In this document: one piece after another, positions 36,266 to 45,015 of the stretch | How the letters are laid out: each line of letters opens with the position of its first letter | Position numbering within the stretch: position 1 is the stretch's first letter | Assembly (NCBI GenBank): GCA_012960925.1 | Contig: DUAG01000048.1 | Location: 26,325 to 90,324 of the forward strand | Direction of reading: 5' to 3' | DNA: 64,000 bases | Source of the DNA: Candidatus Manganitrophaceae bacterium | GTDB taxonomy: Bacteria; Nitrospirota; Nitrospiria; SBBL01; JAADHI01 | Program-made: the position numbers and the translations under genes | Notes under the pieces: model-generated | Seen by the model: the letters and a program-made list of their open reading frames with translations, nothing else | What the model was told of the DNA's origin: nothing | Database searches by the model: none

Positions 36266-36301
36266 TTCAGGGCAAGGTGTGAGGCTGTCGCTTGCCCTGA
36301 A
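36266..36301 (+). other. Hairpin after rpmA
   Basis: TTCAGGGCAAG (36266-36276) pairs perfectly with CTTGCCCTGAA (36291-36301) around a 14-nt loop. There is no T run. It may end or stabilise the rplU-rpmA transcript. Confidence 0.5.
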
Positions 36302-36349
36302 CCTTGCGTCCATCCCTGAAATCCTGAGCCCCACAGCCCCGTCGACTTA

Positions 36350-36529
36350 GGGAAGCTCTGAATAAGTCATGAATTGTTTTTTCAGGGCACTTATGCCCCG
36401 CTTCTGCGTTGTAAATCTTCCAAATTGCGGGTTATGGCTTCGCGAGAGCCATTCTCTGCGATTTGCGCCTTGAATCGAAACATAAGATCTCCTGAAATAC
36501 TCAACCCAGACTCAATCAGAGGGTCCTTA
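36350..36529 (+). repeat. Repeat family A, copy 4 (short form)
   Basis: Element of about 180 bp. It starts GGGAAGCTCTGAATAAGTC and ends CTCAATCAGAGGGTCCTT. It sits between rpmA and obgE, two genes that are normally adjacent. Confidence 0.85.
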
Positions 36530-36583
36530 GAGAAAGTGACCGATGAAGTGTCGTTACAACCCTCCTTGTGTTAAGATGCCGAC

Positions 36584-37666
36584 ATGTTCATTGATCAGGT
36601 TAAAATCCATGTGAAATCCGGAGATGGCGGGGATGGCTGTGTCAGCTTCAGGCGGGAAAAGTTTGTTCCCCACGGAGGGCCGGACGGAGGCGATGGGGGC
36701 AGGGGAGGCGATATTGTTCTCGAAGTCTCTCCTCACATGGCGACATTGATCGACCTCCGCTACCAGCAGCGCTATGTGGTCAAGCGCGGAGACCATGGCG
36801 GTGGTAAAAAATCTTTTGGAAAACACAGCCCGGATCTCCTGATCCCCGTCCCGAAGGGGACGGTCATTCGTGATGCCGAAACGGCGGAACTTGTGGCCGA
36901 CTTAACCCATCCCGGACAGCGGGTCGTTGTAGTCAGGGGCGGGCGCGGCGGACGGGGGAACACCCATTTTAAATCAGCGACGCGCCAGGCCCCTCAAATG
37001 GCCGAACCGGGGCAAAAGGGAGAGGAGCGCTGGCTTCAGCTGGAATTAAAGCTTCTGGCCGATGTGGGTCTCGTCGGACTCCCGAATGCCGGAAAATCCA
37101 CGCTTATCTCAACCCTTTCTTCGGCCCATCCCAAGATTGCAGACTACCCCTTTACCACCCTGGAGCCGAACCTGGGGGTTGTGACCGTTGAACGATCACG
37201 TGGGAGAAACACCCAGTTTACGGTGGCGGATATCCCCGGCCTGATCTCAGGGGCACATGAAGGGAAAGGGCTGGGGATCAAGTTCCTGAAGCATATTGAG
37301 CGGACCTCACTCCTGCTCCATCTCGTCGATGTTTCCGAACCTGCAACGGGGGATCCGGTCGATGATCTTGAAGTTGTCCGGGAAGAGCTGGGGCTTTACC
37401 ATCATGGTTTGTCTGGAAAGCCCTTCATTGTGGCTGCAACAAAGATCGATATCGCGGGAGAAGGCCTCAGGACTGAGGCGCTTCGCCGCGAGTGTGAAAA
37501 GGAAAAAATACCGTTCTTCGCGGTATCGTCTGCTACTGGAAAAGGAATGGATCACCTGATCGCATCCCTTGTGAAAAAAGTTGAAGAGCTTCGAAAAAAA
37601 ATTCAAGATTCAGATTCCTCCACGGTTTCAAGCGGGAATTTTCCCGGAAATCAGGATGCGACCTGA
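36584..37666 (+). CDS. obgE: Obg/CgtA GTPase
   Basis: A 360-aa ribosome-associated GTPase acting in 50S maturation. A glycine-rich Obg fold (about 1-158; FVPHGGPDGGDGGRGGDIVLEV) precedes the G domain with G1 GLPNAGKSTL near residue 167, the G2 region YPFTTLEPN, G3 DIPGL, G4 ATKID and G5 SSATGKG. The tail is short and lacks an OCT or TGS domain. There is no clear ribosome binding site before the ATG. The repeat A element separates it from rpmA. Confidence 0.96.
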   Translation: MFIDQVKIHVKSGDGGDGCVSFRREKFVPHGGPDGGDGGRGGDIVLEVSPHMATLIDLRYQQRYVVKRGDHGGGKKSFGKHSPDLLIPVPKGTVIRDAETAELVADLTHPGQRVVVVRGGRGGRGNTHFKSATRQAPQMAEPGQKGEERWLQLELKLLADVGLVGLPNAGKSTLISTLSSAHPKIADYPFTTLEPNLGVVTVERSRGRNTQFTVADIPGLISGAHEGKGLGIKFLKHIERTSLLLHLVDVSEPATGDPVDDLEVVREELGLYHHGLSGKPFIVAATKIDIAGEGLRTEALRRECEKEKIPFFAVSSATGKGMDHLIASLVKKVEELRKKIQDSDSSTVSSGNFPGNQDAT

Positions 37667-37686
37667 ACTCCATCCTATGAGGAATC

Positions 37687-38826
37687 ATGCCCGCTTCGCG
37701 ATCTTTCCTTAATAAAAACAGCCGCCGGATTGTCATAAAGATTGGGAGTAACGTGATCGCATCTCATCGTCAGGGGCTTGATGAGACGCGGATGAAAGGT
37801 ATTGCCGCGGAGGTGGCTGCCCTTCGACAAGAAGGACGCGAGGTCCTCCTTGTTTCATCCGGTTCTATCCTTTGCGGCATGGAAAAACTGGGATTGCCCT
37901 GCCTCCCGGAGACAATCCCGATGAAGCAGGCCGCGGCCGCAGTCGGGCAGAGCCGGCTCATGTGGGCCTATGAAAGATTCTTTGAGCGTTTTGAGATCAA
38001 GGTGGCCCAGATCCTCCTGACCGGAGATGTGGTGGCGGACCGGAAACGTTTTATCAATGCCCGCAATACGCTCATGACCTTGTTGCAGTATCGTATTCTC
38101 CCGATTATCAATGAAAATGATACCGTGACCGTTGATGAAATCAAGCTGGGTGACAACGACCATCTTGCCGCCCAGGTGACTTACTTGGTCGATGCTTCAC
38201 TCCTGATCATTCTCTCGGATGTAAATGGTTTTTATACGGAAGACCCCGGAAAGAACCCGAACGCGGTATTGATCCCTATGGTGGAGACCGTTACCCCGAA
38301 GATCCGGGAGATGGCTGGGAAAGAGGGGGCTTTTGGAGGAACGGGCGGCATGGCCACTAAGGTCAAGACGGCGGAAAAGGTCTCCGCCTACGGGGTGGCG
38401 ACGCTGATCTTGAATGGAACCGTTCCGGGGCTGATGAGACGAGCGGTTCACGGCGAAGTGCTCGGGACCCTTTTTCTGCCGAAACCGGCCCGGCTCTCTT
38501 CCAAAAAACATTGGATCGCGCACTCTTTAAAGACAAAGGGGGCGTTGACGCTTGATCGGGGTGCGGTCGAGGCGCTTCTCAAAAAAGGACGTTCCCTGCT
38601 TCCCTCCGGCATCTGTTCCGTCAGCGGAAAATTCGGGGTGGGAGATGCAATTCTCTGTCTTTCCCCGGAAGGGAAGGAAGTGGCGAGAGGCTTGACGAAC
38701 TATAATGCATCTGAGATGATGCGGATCAAGGGGATACACTCCTCCAGGATCGAAAAAGTATTGGGATACAAGGCGACGGATGAGGTGATCCATCGCGATA
38801 ATCTGGTGATTATTGATGACGATTAA
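37687..38826 (+). CDS. proB: Glutamate 5-kinase
   Basis: A 379-aa enzyme that phosphorylates glutamate in the first step of proline synthesis. The amino-acid kinase domain (about 1-265) has IVIKIGSNVI near the start, PIINENDTVTVDEIKLGDND near 140 and GTGGMATKVKTAEK near 218. The C-terminal PUA domain (about 285-370) has RGAVEALLKKGRSLLPSGI. GAGGA precedes the ATG. It overlaps proA by 11 nt, so the pair is coupled. Confidence 0.96.
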   Translation: MPASRSFLNKNSRRIVIKIGSNVIASHRQGLDETRMKGIAAEVAALRQEGREVLLVSSGSILCGMEKLGLPCLPETIPMKQAAAAVGQSRLMWAYERFFERFEIKVAQILLTGDVVADRKRFINARNTLMTLLQYRILPIINENDTVTVDEIKLGDNDHLAAQVTYLVDASLLIILSDVNGFYTEDPGKNPNAVLIPMVETVTPKIREMAGKEGAFGGTGGMATKVKTAEKVSAYGVATLILNGTVPGLMRRAVHGEVLGTLFLPKPARLSSKKHWIAHSLKTKGALTLDRGAVEALLKKGRSLLPSGICSVSGKFGVGDAILCLSPEGKEVARGLTNYNASEMMRIKGIHSSRIEKVLGYKATDEVIHRDNLVIIDDD

Positions 38827-40081
38827 AGAGCAGGTTGAAGGACAGGCCGCCAAAGCGAAGGAGGCCGCCAGAGTCCTGGCAAACACCCCTTCCGACTTGA
38901 AAGACAGTGCTCTTCTGGCAATGGCCTTACGTCTTGAAGCGGAAACGGCTTTCCTGATCGCCGAGAATAAAAAAGATTTAAGGGACGGGAAAAAAAAGGG
39001 CCTTGCCGCGCCCCTTCTCGATCGTCTGACGCTCGAGGAGAAGCGGGTCGGGGAGATGGCCGTGGGCCTGAGAGAGGTGGCGGCGCTTCCCGATCCGGTC
39101 GGGGAGATCTTGAAGATGAACCGCCTACCGAACGGCTTGCAAGTTGGAAGAATGCGTGTGCCGATCGGCGTCATCGGGATCATTTACGAGTCACGGCCAA
39201 ATGTAACCGCCGACACCGCCGCCCTTTGTGTCAAGTCTGGAAACAGTGTTATTCTACGCGGCGGTTCTGAGGCGATCTATTCCAACAGGGCGATTGCAAG
39301 TCTCTTAAGGGCGTCCTGCGAATCGGTCGGTCTCCTACCGGATAGTGTAACCTTGATTGAAACAACCGACCGCCAGGCTATCTTTGAACTTCTGAAGCTG
39401 GACCGCTACATTGACCTGATCATCCCGCGCGGCGGGGAGGGCCTGATCCGGACCGTCACGGAACATGCCAGAATGCCGGTTATGAAGCATGATAAAGGGA
39501 TCTGTCATACCTATGTCGATGATGGGGCGGAGATTCAGATGGCGGAAGAAATCTGTTTTAATGCGAAGGCCCAACGGCCAGCCACCTGTAACGCGATGGA
39601 AACACTTCTGGTTCATGAAAAAATTGCCCCTTCACTGCTTCCTCGTCTGGTTAAGCGCTTCCAGGAAGCCGGTGTTACGCTCCGCGGCTGTTCAAGTACC
39701 TGCGCGATCACTGAAAAAGAGGGGATGAAGATTGCGTCGGCGGGTGAAGAGGACTGGGGTACTGAGTACCTCGATCTTATCCTTTCGATCAAGGTAGTCG
39801 ATTCATTTGAGGCCGCGATCAAACACATTGCAAGGTATGGATCTGAACATTCCGAGGCAATTATCACACGGGACTATGCCCGCGCGAACCGGTTTTTAAA
39901 TGAGGTGGACGCCTCGGCCGTTTTTGTTAATGCCTCTACCCGTTTCAATGATGGTTATCAACTGGGACTCGGCGCAGAAATGGGTATTTCAACCAGCCGT
40001 ATTCACGCGCGGGGCCCGATGGGATTAGAGGCCTTGACCTGTGAAAAGTTTATCATATTGGGAGATGGCCAAACCAGATAA
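38816..40081 (+). CDS. proA: Gamma-glutamyl phosphate reductase
   Basis: A 421-aa NADPH-dependent reductase making glutamate 5-semialdehyde, the second proline step. The catalytic cysteine lies in KAQRPATCNAMETLL near residue 260. Other blocks are VPIGVIGIIYESRPNVTAD near 117 and the TRFNDGYQLGLGAEMGIST end. I take ATG 38816, inside the proB end, rather than the TTG one codon upstream. Its TAA stop is the first three bases of the left end of a family B repeat. Confidence 0.96.
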   Translation: MTIKEQVEGQAAKAKEAARVLANTPSDLKDSALLAMALRLEAETAFLIAENKKDLRDGKKKGLAAPLLDRLTLEEKRVGEMAVGLREVAALPDPVGEILKMNRLPNGLQVGRMRVPIGVIGIIYESRPNVTADTAALCVKSGNSVILRGGSEAIYSNRAIASLLRASCESVGLLPDSVTLIETTDRQAIFELLKLDRYIDLIIPRGGEGLIRTVTEHARMPVMKHDKGICHTYVDDGAEIQMAEEICFNAKAQRPATCNAMETLLVHEKIAPSLLPRLVKRFQEAGVTLRGCSSTCAITEKEGMKIASAGEEDWGTEYLDLILSIKVVDSFEAAIKHIARYGSEHSEAIITRDYARANRFLNEVDASAVFVNASTRFNDGYQLGLGAEMGISTSRIHARGPMGLEALTCEKFIILGDGQTR

Positions 40082-40216
40082 CGATTCAGCATACCCGTCT
40101 AAGGCCTCATGGCGGCGTTGCTGTGGTGCTCGATCCTCACGTAGGAAGACTACGCTCTGGTTCTGTGCTCCTCGTGCCTTGCCCTGAAGCCTTATCCAGG
40201 CATGCTAAACCGTTAT
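40078..40216 (+). repeat. Repeat family B, copy 2
   Basis: Element of about 139 bp. The left end ATAACGATTCAGCA and right end TGCTAAACCGTTAT are inverted relative to each other. The interior contains GTGGTGCTCG, CCTCACGTA and GCTCCTCGTGCCT. The left end overlaps the proA stop codon. Confidence 0.85.
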
Positions 40217-40271
40217 CAAACTATAATAAAAGCCGGGTGCAGTTACAGCACCCTGCACCCATCTTTTAAAT

Positions 40272-40946
40272 ATGCGAATCGGCCTCTTAAGCGGCACCTT
40301 TAATCCAATACATAATGGGCATCTCCAGATTGCGGGGGAGGTTTTTCAGCGGCTCCGTCTCGACACCGTTCTGTTTATCCCCTCTGGGATTCCTCCTCAC
40401 AAGTCGGGACAAAAAATTCCTCCGGCAAAGTACCGGATGGAGATGGCTTCTCTCGCTTTATCCGGGAACCCCCGTTTTGAATTGTGCAAGCTGGAGGTTG
40501 ATCGACCGGGGAAGTCCTATTCTATTGATACGGTGAGGGCCTTGAAAAAACTTTACCCGAAGGATCGGCTGTTCTTCATCCTCGGAATGGACGCCTTTCT
40601 CGATATCGCAAGCTGGCGGGATGCAGACCATCTGTTAGGGCTTTGTGATTTTGTCCTGATCTCCCGTCCCGGCTCTCCCTTTTCCCAATTGCCGGATATC
40701 GCGGCCCTCCGATCTGTCGATCTCAAGCCCTTTTCACAACTGGACAAAGGGGATAGGCGTTCTTATACCTTTCCGGTCAGTGAGGGATCGGCGCTTCATT
40801 TCCTCCAGGTCCGGCCAAGCCCGATCTCGGCAAGTGAGATCCGAAGAAGATTTGCTGCCCGGCAGGAAACAAAAAATCTCTTGCCTGAACAGGTGGAGTC
40901 ATATATAATTAAGGAACAAATCTATGTCGAGAACAACAATCTCTAA
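40272..40946 (+). CDS. nadD: Nicotinate-nucleotide adenylyltransferase
   Basis: A 224-aa enzyme making deamido-NAD. It has the nucleotidyltransferase motif GTFNPIHNGHL near residue 9, SYSIDTVRALKKLYP near 80, FILGMDAF near 100 and the late PISASEIRRRFAA near 180. No good ribosome binding site is seen before the ATG. It overlaps rsfS by 23 nt in another frame, a common pairing. Confidence 0.95.
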   Translation: MRIGLLSGTFNPIHNGHLQIAGEVFQRLRLDTVLFIPSGIPPHKSGQKIPPAKYRMEMASLALSGNPRFELCKLEVDRPGKSYSIDTVRALKKLYPKDRLFFILGMDAFLDIASWRDADHLLGLCDFVLISRPGSPFSQLPDIAALRSVDLKPFSQLDKGDRRSYTFPVSEGSALHFLQVRPSPISASEIRRRFAARQETKNLLPEQVESYIIKEQIYVENNNL

Positions 40947-41376
40947 GGATATCCTGAAGCATTCGCATGAAAAAGAACCGCGGGATGCAAAGAGCAAGGC
41001 ACTTCTGATCGCAGAGGTCGCCCGGTCGAAGCATGCTGAACAGATTGTTACTTTTCATGTCAGTGATCTCACCTCGCTTGCCGATTATTTTATTCTCTGT
41101 TCTGCAGAATCAGACCCTCAGCTTCGTGCGGTTGTTGATGCCGTTCAGGACGCTCTTTCAAAGGAAGGGCTTCGCCCCCTTGGGGTTGAAGGCCGTGATT
41201 CCGGTCGTTGGGTTCTTATTGACTATGACGATGTGATTCTCCATGTTTTCAATGAGGAGGCCCGTGCGTTTTATAACCTGGACGGGCTTTGGGGAGATGC
41301 ACCGCAGCTCCCGCTTCCTGAATCAAGCGACGAGAATAATCCTGTCCGTGAGGAAAAAGGGGGTGAGACGGTCTAA
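40924..41376 (+). CDS. rsfS: Ribosomal silencing factor RsfS
   Basis: A 150-aa protein that binds L14 and blocks subunit joining. The family core VSDLTSLADYFILCSAESDPQLRAV and RWVLIDYDDVILHVF is present. There is a longer N-terminal lead (about 20 residues) and an acidic C-terminal tail. The ATG lies within nadD. The lapAB-like gene starts 3 nt after its stop. Confidence 0.95.
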   Translation: MSRTTISKDILKHSHEKEPRDAKSKALLIAEVARSKHAEQIVTFHVSDLTSLADYFILCSAESDPQLRAVVDAVQDALSKEGLRPLGVEGRDSGRWVLIDYDDVILHVFNEEARAFYNLDGLWGDAPQLPLPESSDENNPVREEKGGETV

Positions 41377-41379
41377 GCG

Positions 41380-42753
41380 ATGCATTTCTTCGTCCTGATT
41401 TTCTTTGTCTTAATGGGTCTGGTCGGATACCTGGCAACACTGAACCCCGGAAGGGTGACCTTCTTCCTCACCCGCGACTTGTCTCTTGAGATCTCGATTA
41501 CGGCGCTGATCCTCTTCTCCACCGCCCTGGGTGGTTTCCTTGTAATACTTACCGCAGGAATCCAGCAGATAAAAGACCTCTATGTGAATTGGCAGGTAAC
41601 CCGGCAAGAAAAGAAAGAAACCCAGATTAAACTTTACTATACCGATGCCGTCAATGCCTATGTTGCAAAGCGATATCGGGATGCCACTTCTCTTTTTCAG
41701 AAAATACTGGCCCTCAACCCCACGCACGAAGGAAGCCTCCTGCGCTTGGGGAAAATCCACCGTATTGAAAGCAACTATAACGATGCCATTCGTCTTCATC
41801 GAAAGGCGCGGGGTATTGACGATAAGAATGTTGAGGTCCTACTCGCCCTTGCGCGTGATCTGGAAGATGCAGAACGATTTGAAGAGTCCATGCAGTACCT
41901 GAGAGAAATCCTCCAGTCAGATGAGAGCAATCTGGCGGCCCTTATAAGATTGCGGGATCTCACCATTCGTCTTCAGCAATGGGAGGAGGCCTATCCGCTC
42001 CAAGAGAAGATCGCCAAGCTTTCTGACTCCGAGGAAAAGCGTCGGAAGGAACAAGTGGTTTTATTGGGGATCAAGTACGAAATCGGCCGCACGCTCCTTC
42101 AGCGGGGCCAGTCCGGAACAGCCCGGAGGCGGTTTAAAGAGGCGATCAAGCTCGATAAAACTTTCTTGCCCGCGTACATCGGCCTGGTGGGAACCCACCT
42201 CAAGGACGGGAAGATTGAACTGGCCGCGGCCCTGATGGAAAAATCTTACGAATTGACGAACAACCTCATTCTGCTGCTCCGCCTGGAAGACTTCTATCTT
42301 GAGATGGGTGAGCCTGAAAAGATCCTCAGGCTTTATCGGAAGGCCATCGACGACGACCCCCAGAATACGGTCCTGAAGTTCTATCTTGGACGGCTTTATT
42401 ATCGTCTCGAAATGGTCGATGATGCCTTTGAAACATTGCAGGAGATCGAACCCCATGTGGACTCTTTCCCCGATTTGCATAAAATCCTGGGAAATCTTTA
42501 TCAGAGACGGGGTGATCTTTCGCTGGCCATAGAAGCTTTCAAGAAGGCCTTGAAATTACAGACGCGCGTATTGGTCCCCTACTACTGCCCGGATTGTGAC
42601 AATCATACCTTTGAGTGGGCAGGTCGATGCAGCCGCTGCGGTCTTTGGAACAGTTATCAGGCAGAGCCGATTCTGGTCGAGAAAACGGATAAAAAGGCCC
42701 TGGTCTCCTCTCCCTACGCTACCCCCCAAACCCAACAGAGAGAGGTGATGTAA
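41380..42753 (+). CDS. lapB: LapA-LapB fusion: LPS assembly regulator with TPRs and rubredoxin-type zinc domain
   Basis: A 457-aa inner-membrane protein. Residues 1-70 hold two membrane helices with the LapA/DUF1049 style (LNPGRVTFFLTRDLSLEISITALILFS). Residues about 85-390 are a TPR superhelix. Residues about 395-430 form a rubredoxin-like knuckle pair, CPDC and CSRC, which is diagnostic of LapB. In E. coli LapA and LapB are separate neighbours, and LapB hands LpxC to FtsH for degradation. Here the LapA-like anchor replaces the single LapB helix. It sits between rsfS and gpmI with 3-nt and 0-nt gaps. Confidence 0.82.
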   Translation: MHFFVLIFFVLMGLVGYLATLNPGRVTFFLTRDLSLEISITALILFSTALGGFLVILTAGIQQIKDLYVNWQVTRQEKKETQIKLYYTDAVNAYVAKRYRDATSLFQKILALNPTHEGSLLRLGKIHRIESNYNDAIRLHRKARGIDDKNVEVLLALARDLEDAERFEESMQYLREILQSDESNLAALIRLRDLTIRLQQWEEAYPLQEKIAKLSDSEEKRRKEQVVLLGIKYEIGRTLLQRGQSGTARRRFKEAIKLDKTFLPAYIGLVGTHLKDGKIELAAALMEKSYELTNNLILLLRLEDFYLEMGEPEKILRLYRKAIDDDPQNTVLKFYLGRLYYRLEMVDDAFETLQEIEPHVDSFPDLHKILGNLYQRRGDLSLAIEAFKKALKLQTRVLVPYYCPDCDNHTFEWAGRCSRCGLWNSYQAEPILVEKTDKKALVSSPYATPQTQQREVM

Positions 42754-44319
42754 TTGTCCCTACGACCGAAGCCGGTTCTCCTGCTTATACTGGATGGATG
42801 GGGGATCAATGCGCGTTCCGAGGGCAATGCCATCGCCTTGGCGGAGCCCCAATTTTATCAATCCCTCCTGGAGAATTTTCCCGCGACACAACTTGACGCG
42901 TCCGGAGAGGCGGTCGGACTTCCCGAGGGTCAGATGGGGAACTCCGAGGTGGGGCACATGAACATCGGCGCCGGGCGCATTGTGTACCAGGACCTGACCC
43001 AAATCAGTAAGGCGATCTCAGGTGGTTTCTTCGCAGAAAATGAGACGCTTCGTACAGGCATCCAGACCGCCACCCGAGAAAAAAGTACGCTCCACCTGAT
43101 GGGGCTTCTCTCAGATGGCGGGGTCCACAGCCATATCGACCACCTTTTTTCTCTTTTGGACATGGCGCGGGCAGAAGGGGTCACGCGGCTTCGCGTCCAT
43201 CCCTTCCTGGACGGACGGGACACCCCTCCAAAAAGTGCTCCGGGCTATATCGATCTTCTGGAAAAGGCCCTGGACAGGAAAAAACCAGGGGGCGCGGATT
43301 GGAGAATTGCCACGGTCATCGGGCGTTATTACGCGATGGACCGTGACCAGCGGTGGGAAAGGCTGACCAAGGCTTATGAGGCCATCGTTTCTGGAACGGG
43401 GGTGCAGGCGGACTCCGCGAGCGCCGCCCTGGAAGAGAGTTACAAGGCGGGGGTCACCGATGAGTTTGTCGTGCCGGTGGTTATTTATGATCGCGAAGGG
43501 CCGGTCGGCGCGATAGAAGATCGGGACAGCCTGCTCTTTTTTAACTTCAGAGCAGACCGTGCCCGTCAAATGACGCGTGCTCTGACGGAAAAGAAATTCG
43601 ACGACTTTTCCCGCAAATGCTTCCGCAGTCTGGCTTCCTTTGTTTCGATGACCTCTTACGGTGAAACCTTTACCCATCCGGTGGGTTTTCAATCGGTTCA
43701 GCTCGGCCAGGTATTAGGAGAAGTGTTGAGTGAGCGGGGCCTCCGTCAGTTGCGGATTGCCGAGACAGAAAAATATGCCCATGTGACCTATTTTTTCAAC
43801 GGCGGTCGGGAAGCCCCGTTTGAGGGGGAAGAGCGGATACTCATCCCGTCTCCAAAGGACGTGGCCACCTATGATGAAAAGCCGCAAATGAGCGCTTTCG
43901 AGCTCAAGGATCAGGTGATCTGCCAGATCAAGCAGGAGAAATTCGATTTTATCGTGCTTAATTTTGCCAACCCCGACATGGTGGGGCATTCCGGAAAGTT
44001 AGAGGCCGCCATTCAGGCGGTCAAGGTCATTGATCAATGTCTCGACGCGATAGTAGAGACGGTGCTGGCTGCGGGCGGATCTATCTTGATTACGGCGGAC
44101 CATGGAAATCTGGAGCAGATGCTTGACTACGAAACAGGCGCGCCACATACGGCACACACCACCCTCCCGGTCCCCTTGATCCTCGTCTCTCACGAACAGG
44201 TCTCACTGCGCCCGGGGATTCATGCCGATCTCGCGCCGACGATTCTAGACCTGATGCAGATCCCAAAGCCTTTACAGATGGACCGCGACTCTTTGATCGT
44301 CTGGCCAGAAGTTTCGTAA
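42754..44319 (+). CDS. gpmI: 2,3-bisphosphoglycerate-independent phosphoglycerate mutase
   Basis: A 521-aa manganese enzyme of the alkaline-phosphatase fold that interconverts 3- and 2-phosphoglycerate. LLILDGWGIN supplies the first metal Asp; the catalytic Ser lies in GNSEVGHMNIGAGR near residue 68. VHSHIDHL, FLDGRDTPP and the C-terminal VLNFANPDMVGHSGK and ITADHGNLEQM metal sites are present. The start is TTG at 42754, directly after the lapB stop and preceded by AGAGAGGTG. Its TAA stop lies in the left end of a family B repeat. Confidence 0.96.
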   Translation: MSLRPKPVLLLILDGWGINARSEGNAIALAEPQFYQSLLENFPATQLDASGEAVGLPEGQMGNSEVGHMNIGAGRIVYQDLTQISKAISGGFFAENETLRTGIQTATREKSTLHLMGLLSDGGVHSHIDHLFSLLDMARAEGVTRLRVHPFLDGRDTPPKSAPGYIDLLEKALDRKKPGGADWRIATVIGRYYAMDRDQRWERLTKAYEAIVSGTGVQADSASAALEESYKAGVTDEFVVPVVIYDREGPVGAIEDRDSLLFFNFRADRARQMTRALTEKKFDDFSRKCFRSLASFVSMTSYGETFTHPVGFQSVQLGQVLGEVLSERGLRQLRIAETEKYAHVTYFFNGGREAPFEGEERILIPSPKDVATYDEKPQMSAFELKDQVICQIKQEKFDFIVLNFANPDMVGHSGKLEAAIQAVKVIDQCLDAIVETVLAAGGSILITADHGNLEQMLDYETGAPHTAHTTLPVPLILVSHEQVSLRPGIHADLAPTILDLMQIPKPLQMDRDSLIVWPEVS

Positions 44320-44473
44320 CAATTCATCGCAACCATCTTTTCCTTCGCGAGACCCATCCCTCCACGACTGCGTTACTGTGGTGCTCAAATACTCACGTAT
44401 AGACACATACGTTCCACTTTCGTGCTCCTCGCGCCTCGTCCAGAAGAAAAATCTAGACATGCTGAATCGTTAC
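44316..44473 (+). repeat. Repeat family B, copy 3
   Basis: Element of about 158 bp. The left end is GTAACAATTCATCG and the right end ATGCTGAATCGTTAC. The interior contains GTGGTGCTCAAA, CTCACGTATA and GTGCTCCTCGCGCCT. The left end overlaps the gpmI stop codon; the right end lies next to the CBS gene stop. Confidence 0.85.
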
Positions 44474-44482
44474 GGAGTTTTC

Positions 44483-44932
44483 CTAGGACCACCAGGGCGA
44501 GGTCTTCTCCCGCGACTTTAAGTAGCCCTCCAGGATATCCCGCCGGGACAGAATTCCAACAAGCACGCAATCCTTATCGACAACAGGGACCCGAATGAGG
44601 TGTTTTTCATTTAGGAGCGCGATAACATCGCCTGAAGCGGTAAATTCCAGGACGGAAATCGGGGTCTTGGTCATAATCTCTTCCGCTGTAATCTTCTGCA
44701 GCTCTTTCCCCTTTGAAATCGCCTCGAGAAGATCAAATTCGCTGACAATCCCGATCAGTTTTTTCTCTTTATCAACAATCGGAACGCTCCCGAAGCCGCC
44801 CATCGTAATGGCGGTCGCCAGCTTGTCTCCCGTCGCGCTTCCAGAGTAATAGTAGACGTCCGCCTGCATAAAATGGGCGGCCAGCATCTTAGAAAAATCC
44901 TCCCCTCCGACCATGTAATCAATCCTTCTCAT
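44483..44932 (-). CDS. Tandem CBS-domain protein
   Basis: A 149-aa protein consisting of one CBS pair. The first CBS covers about residues 15-72 (FGSVPIVDKEKKLIGIVSEFDLL). The second covers about 85-140 (HLIRVPVVDKDCVLVGILSRRDILEGYL). Such stand-alone pairs bind adenine nucleotides and regulate partner proteins. No partner is fused or coupled. AGGAGA-like bases precede the ATG on the minus strand. Confidence 0.85.
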   Translation of the reverse strand: MRRIDYMVGGEDFSKMLAAHFMQADVYYYSGSATGDKLATAITMGGFGSVPIVDKEKKLIGIVSEFDLLEAISKGKELQKITAEEIMTKTPISVLEFTASGDVIALLNEKHLIRVPVVDKDCVLVGILSRRDILEGYLKSREKTSPWWS

Positions 44933-45015
44933 CCTGATCTCTCCAAGGACATGGACGTTTATTCTAACAGGTGGTCTTTGTAATGGGAAGGGGAGTGTTT
45001 GGTTTTTTGGAGGCG

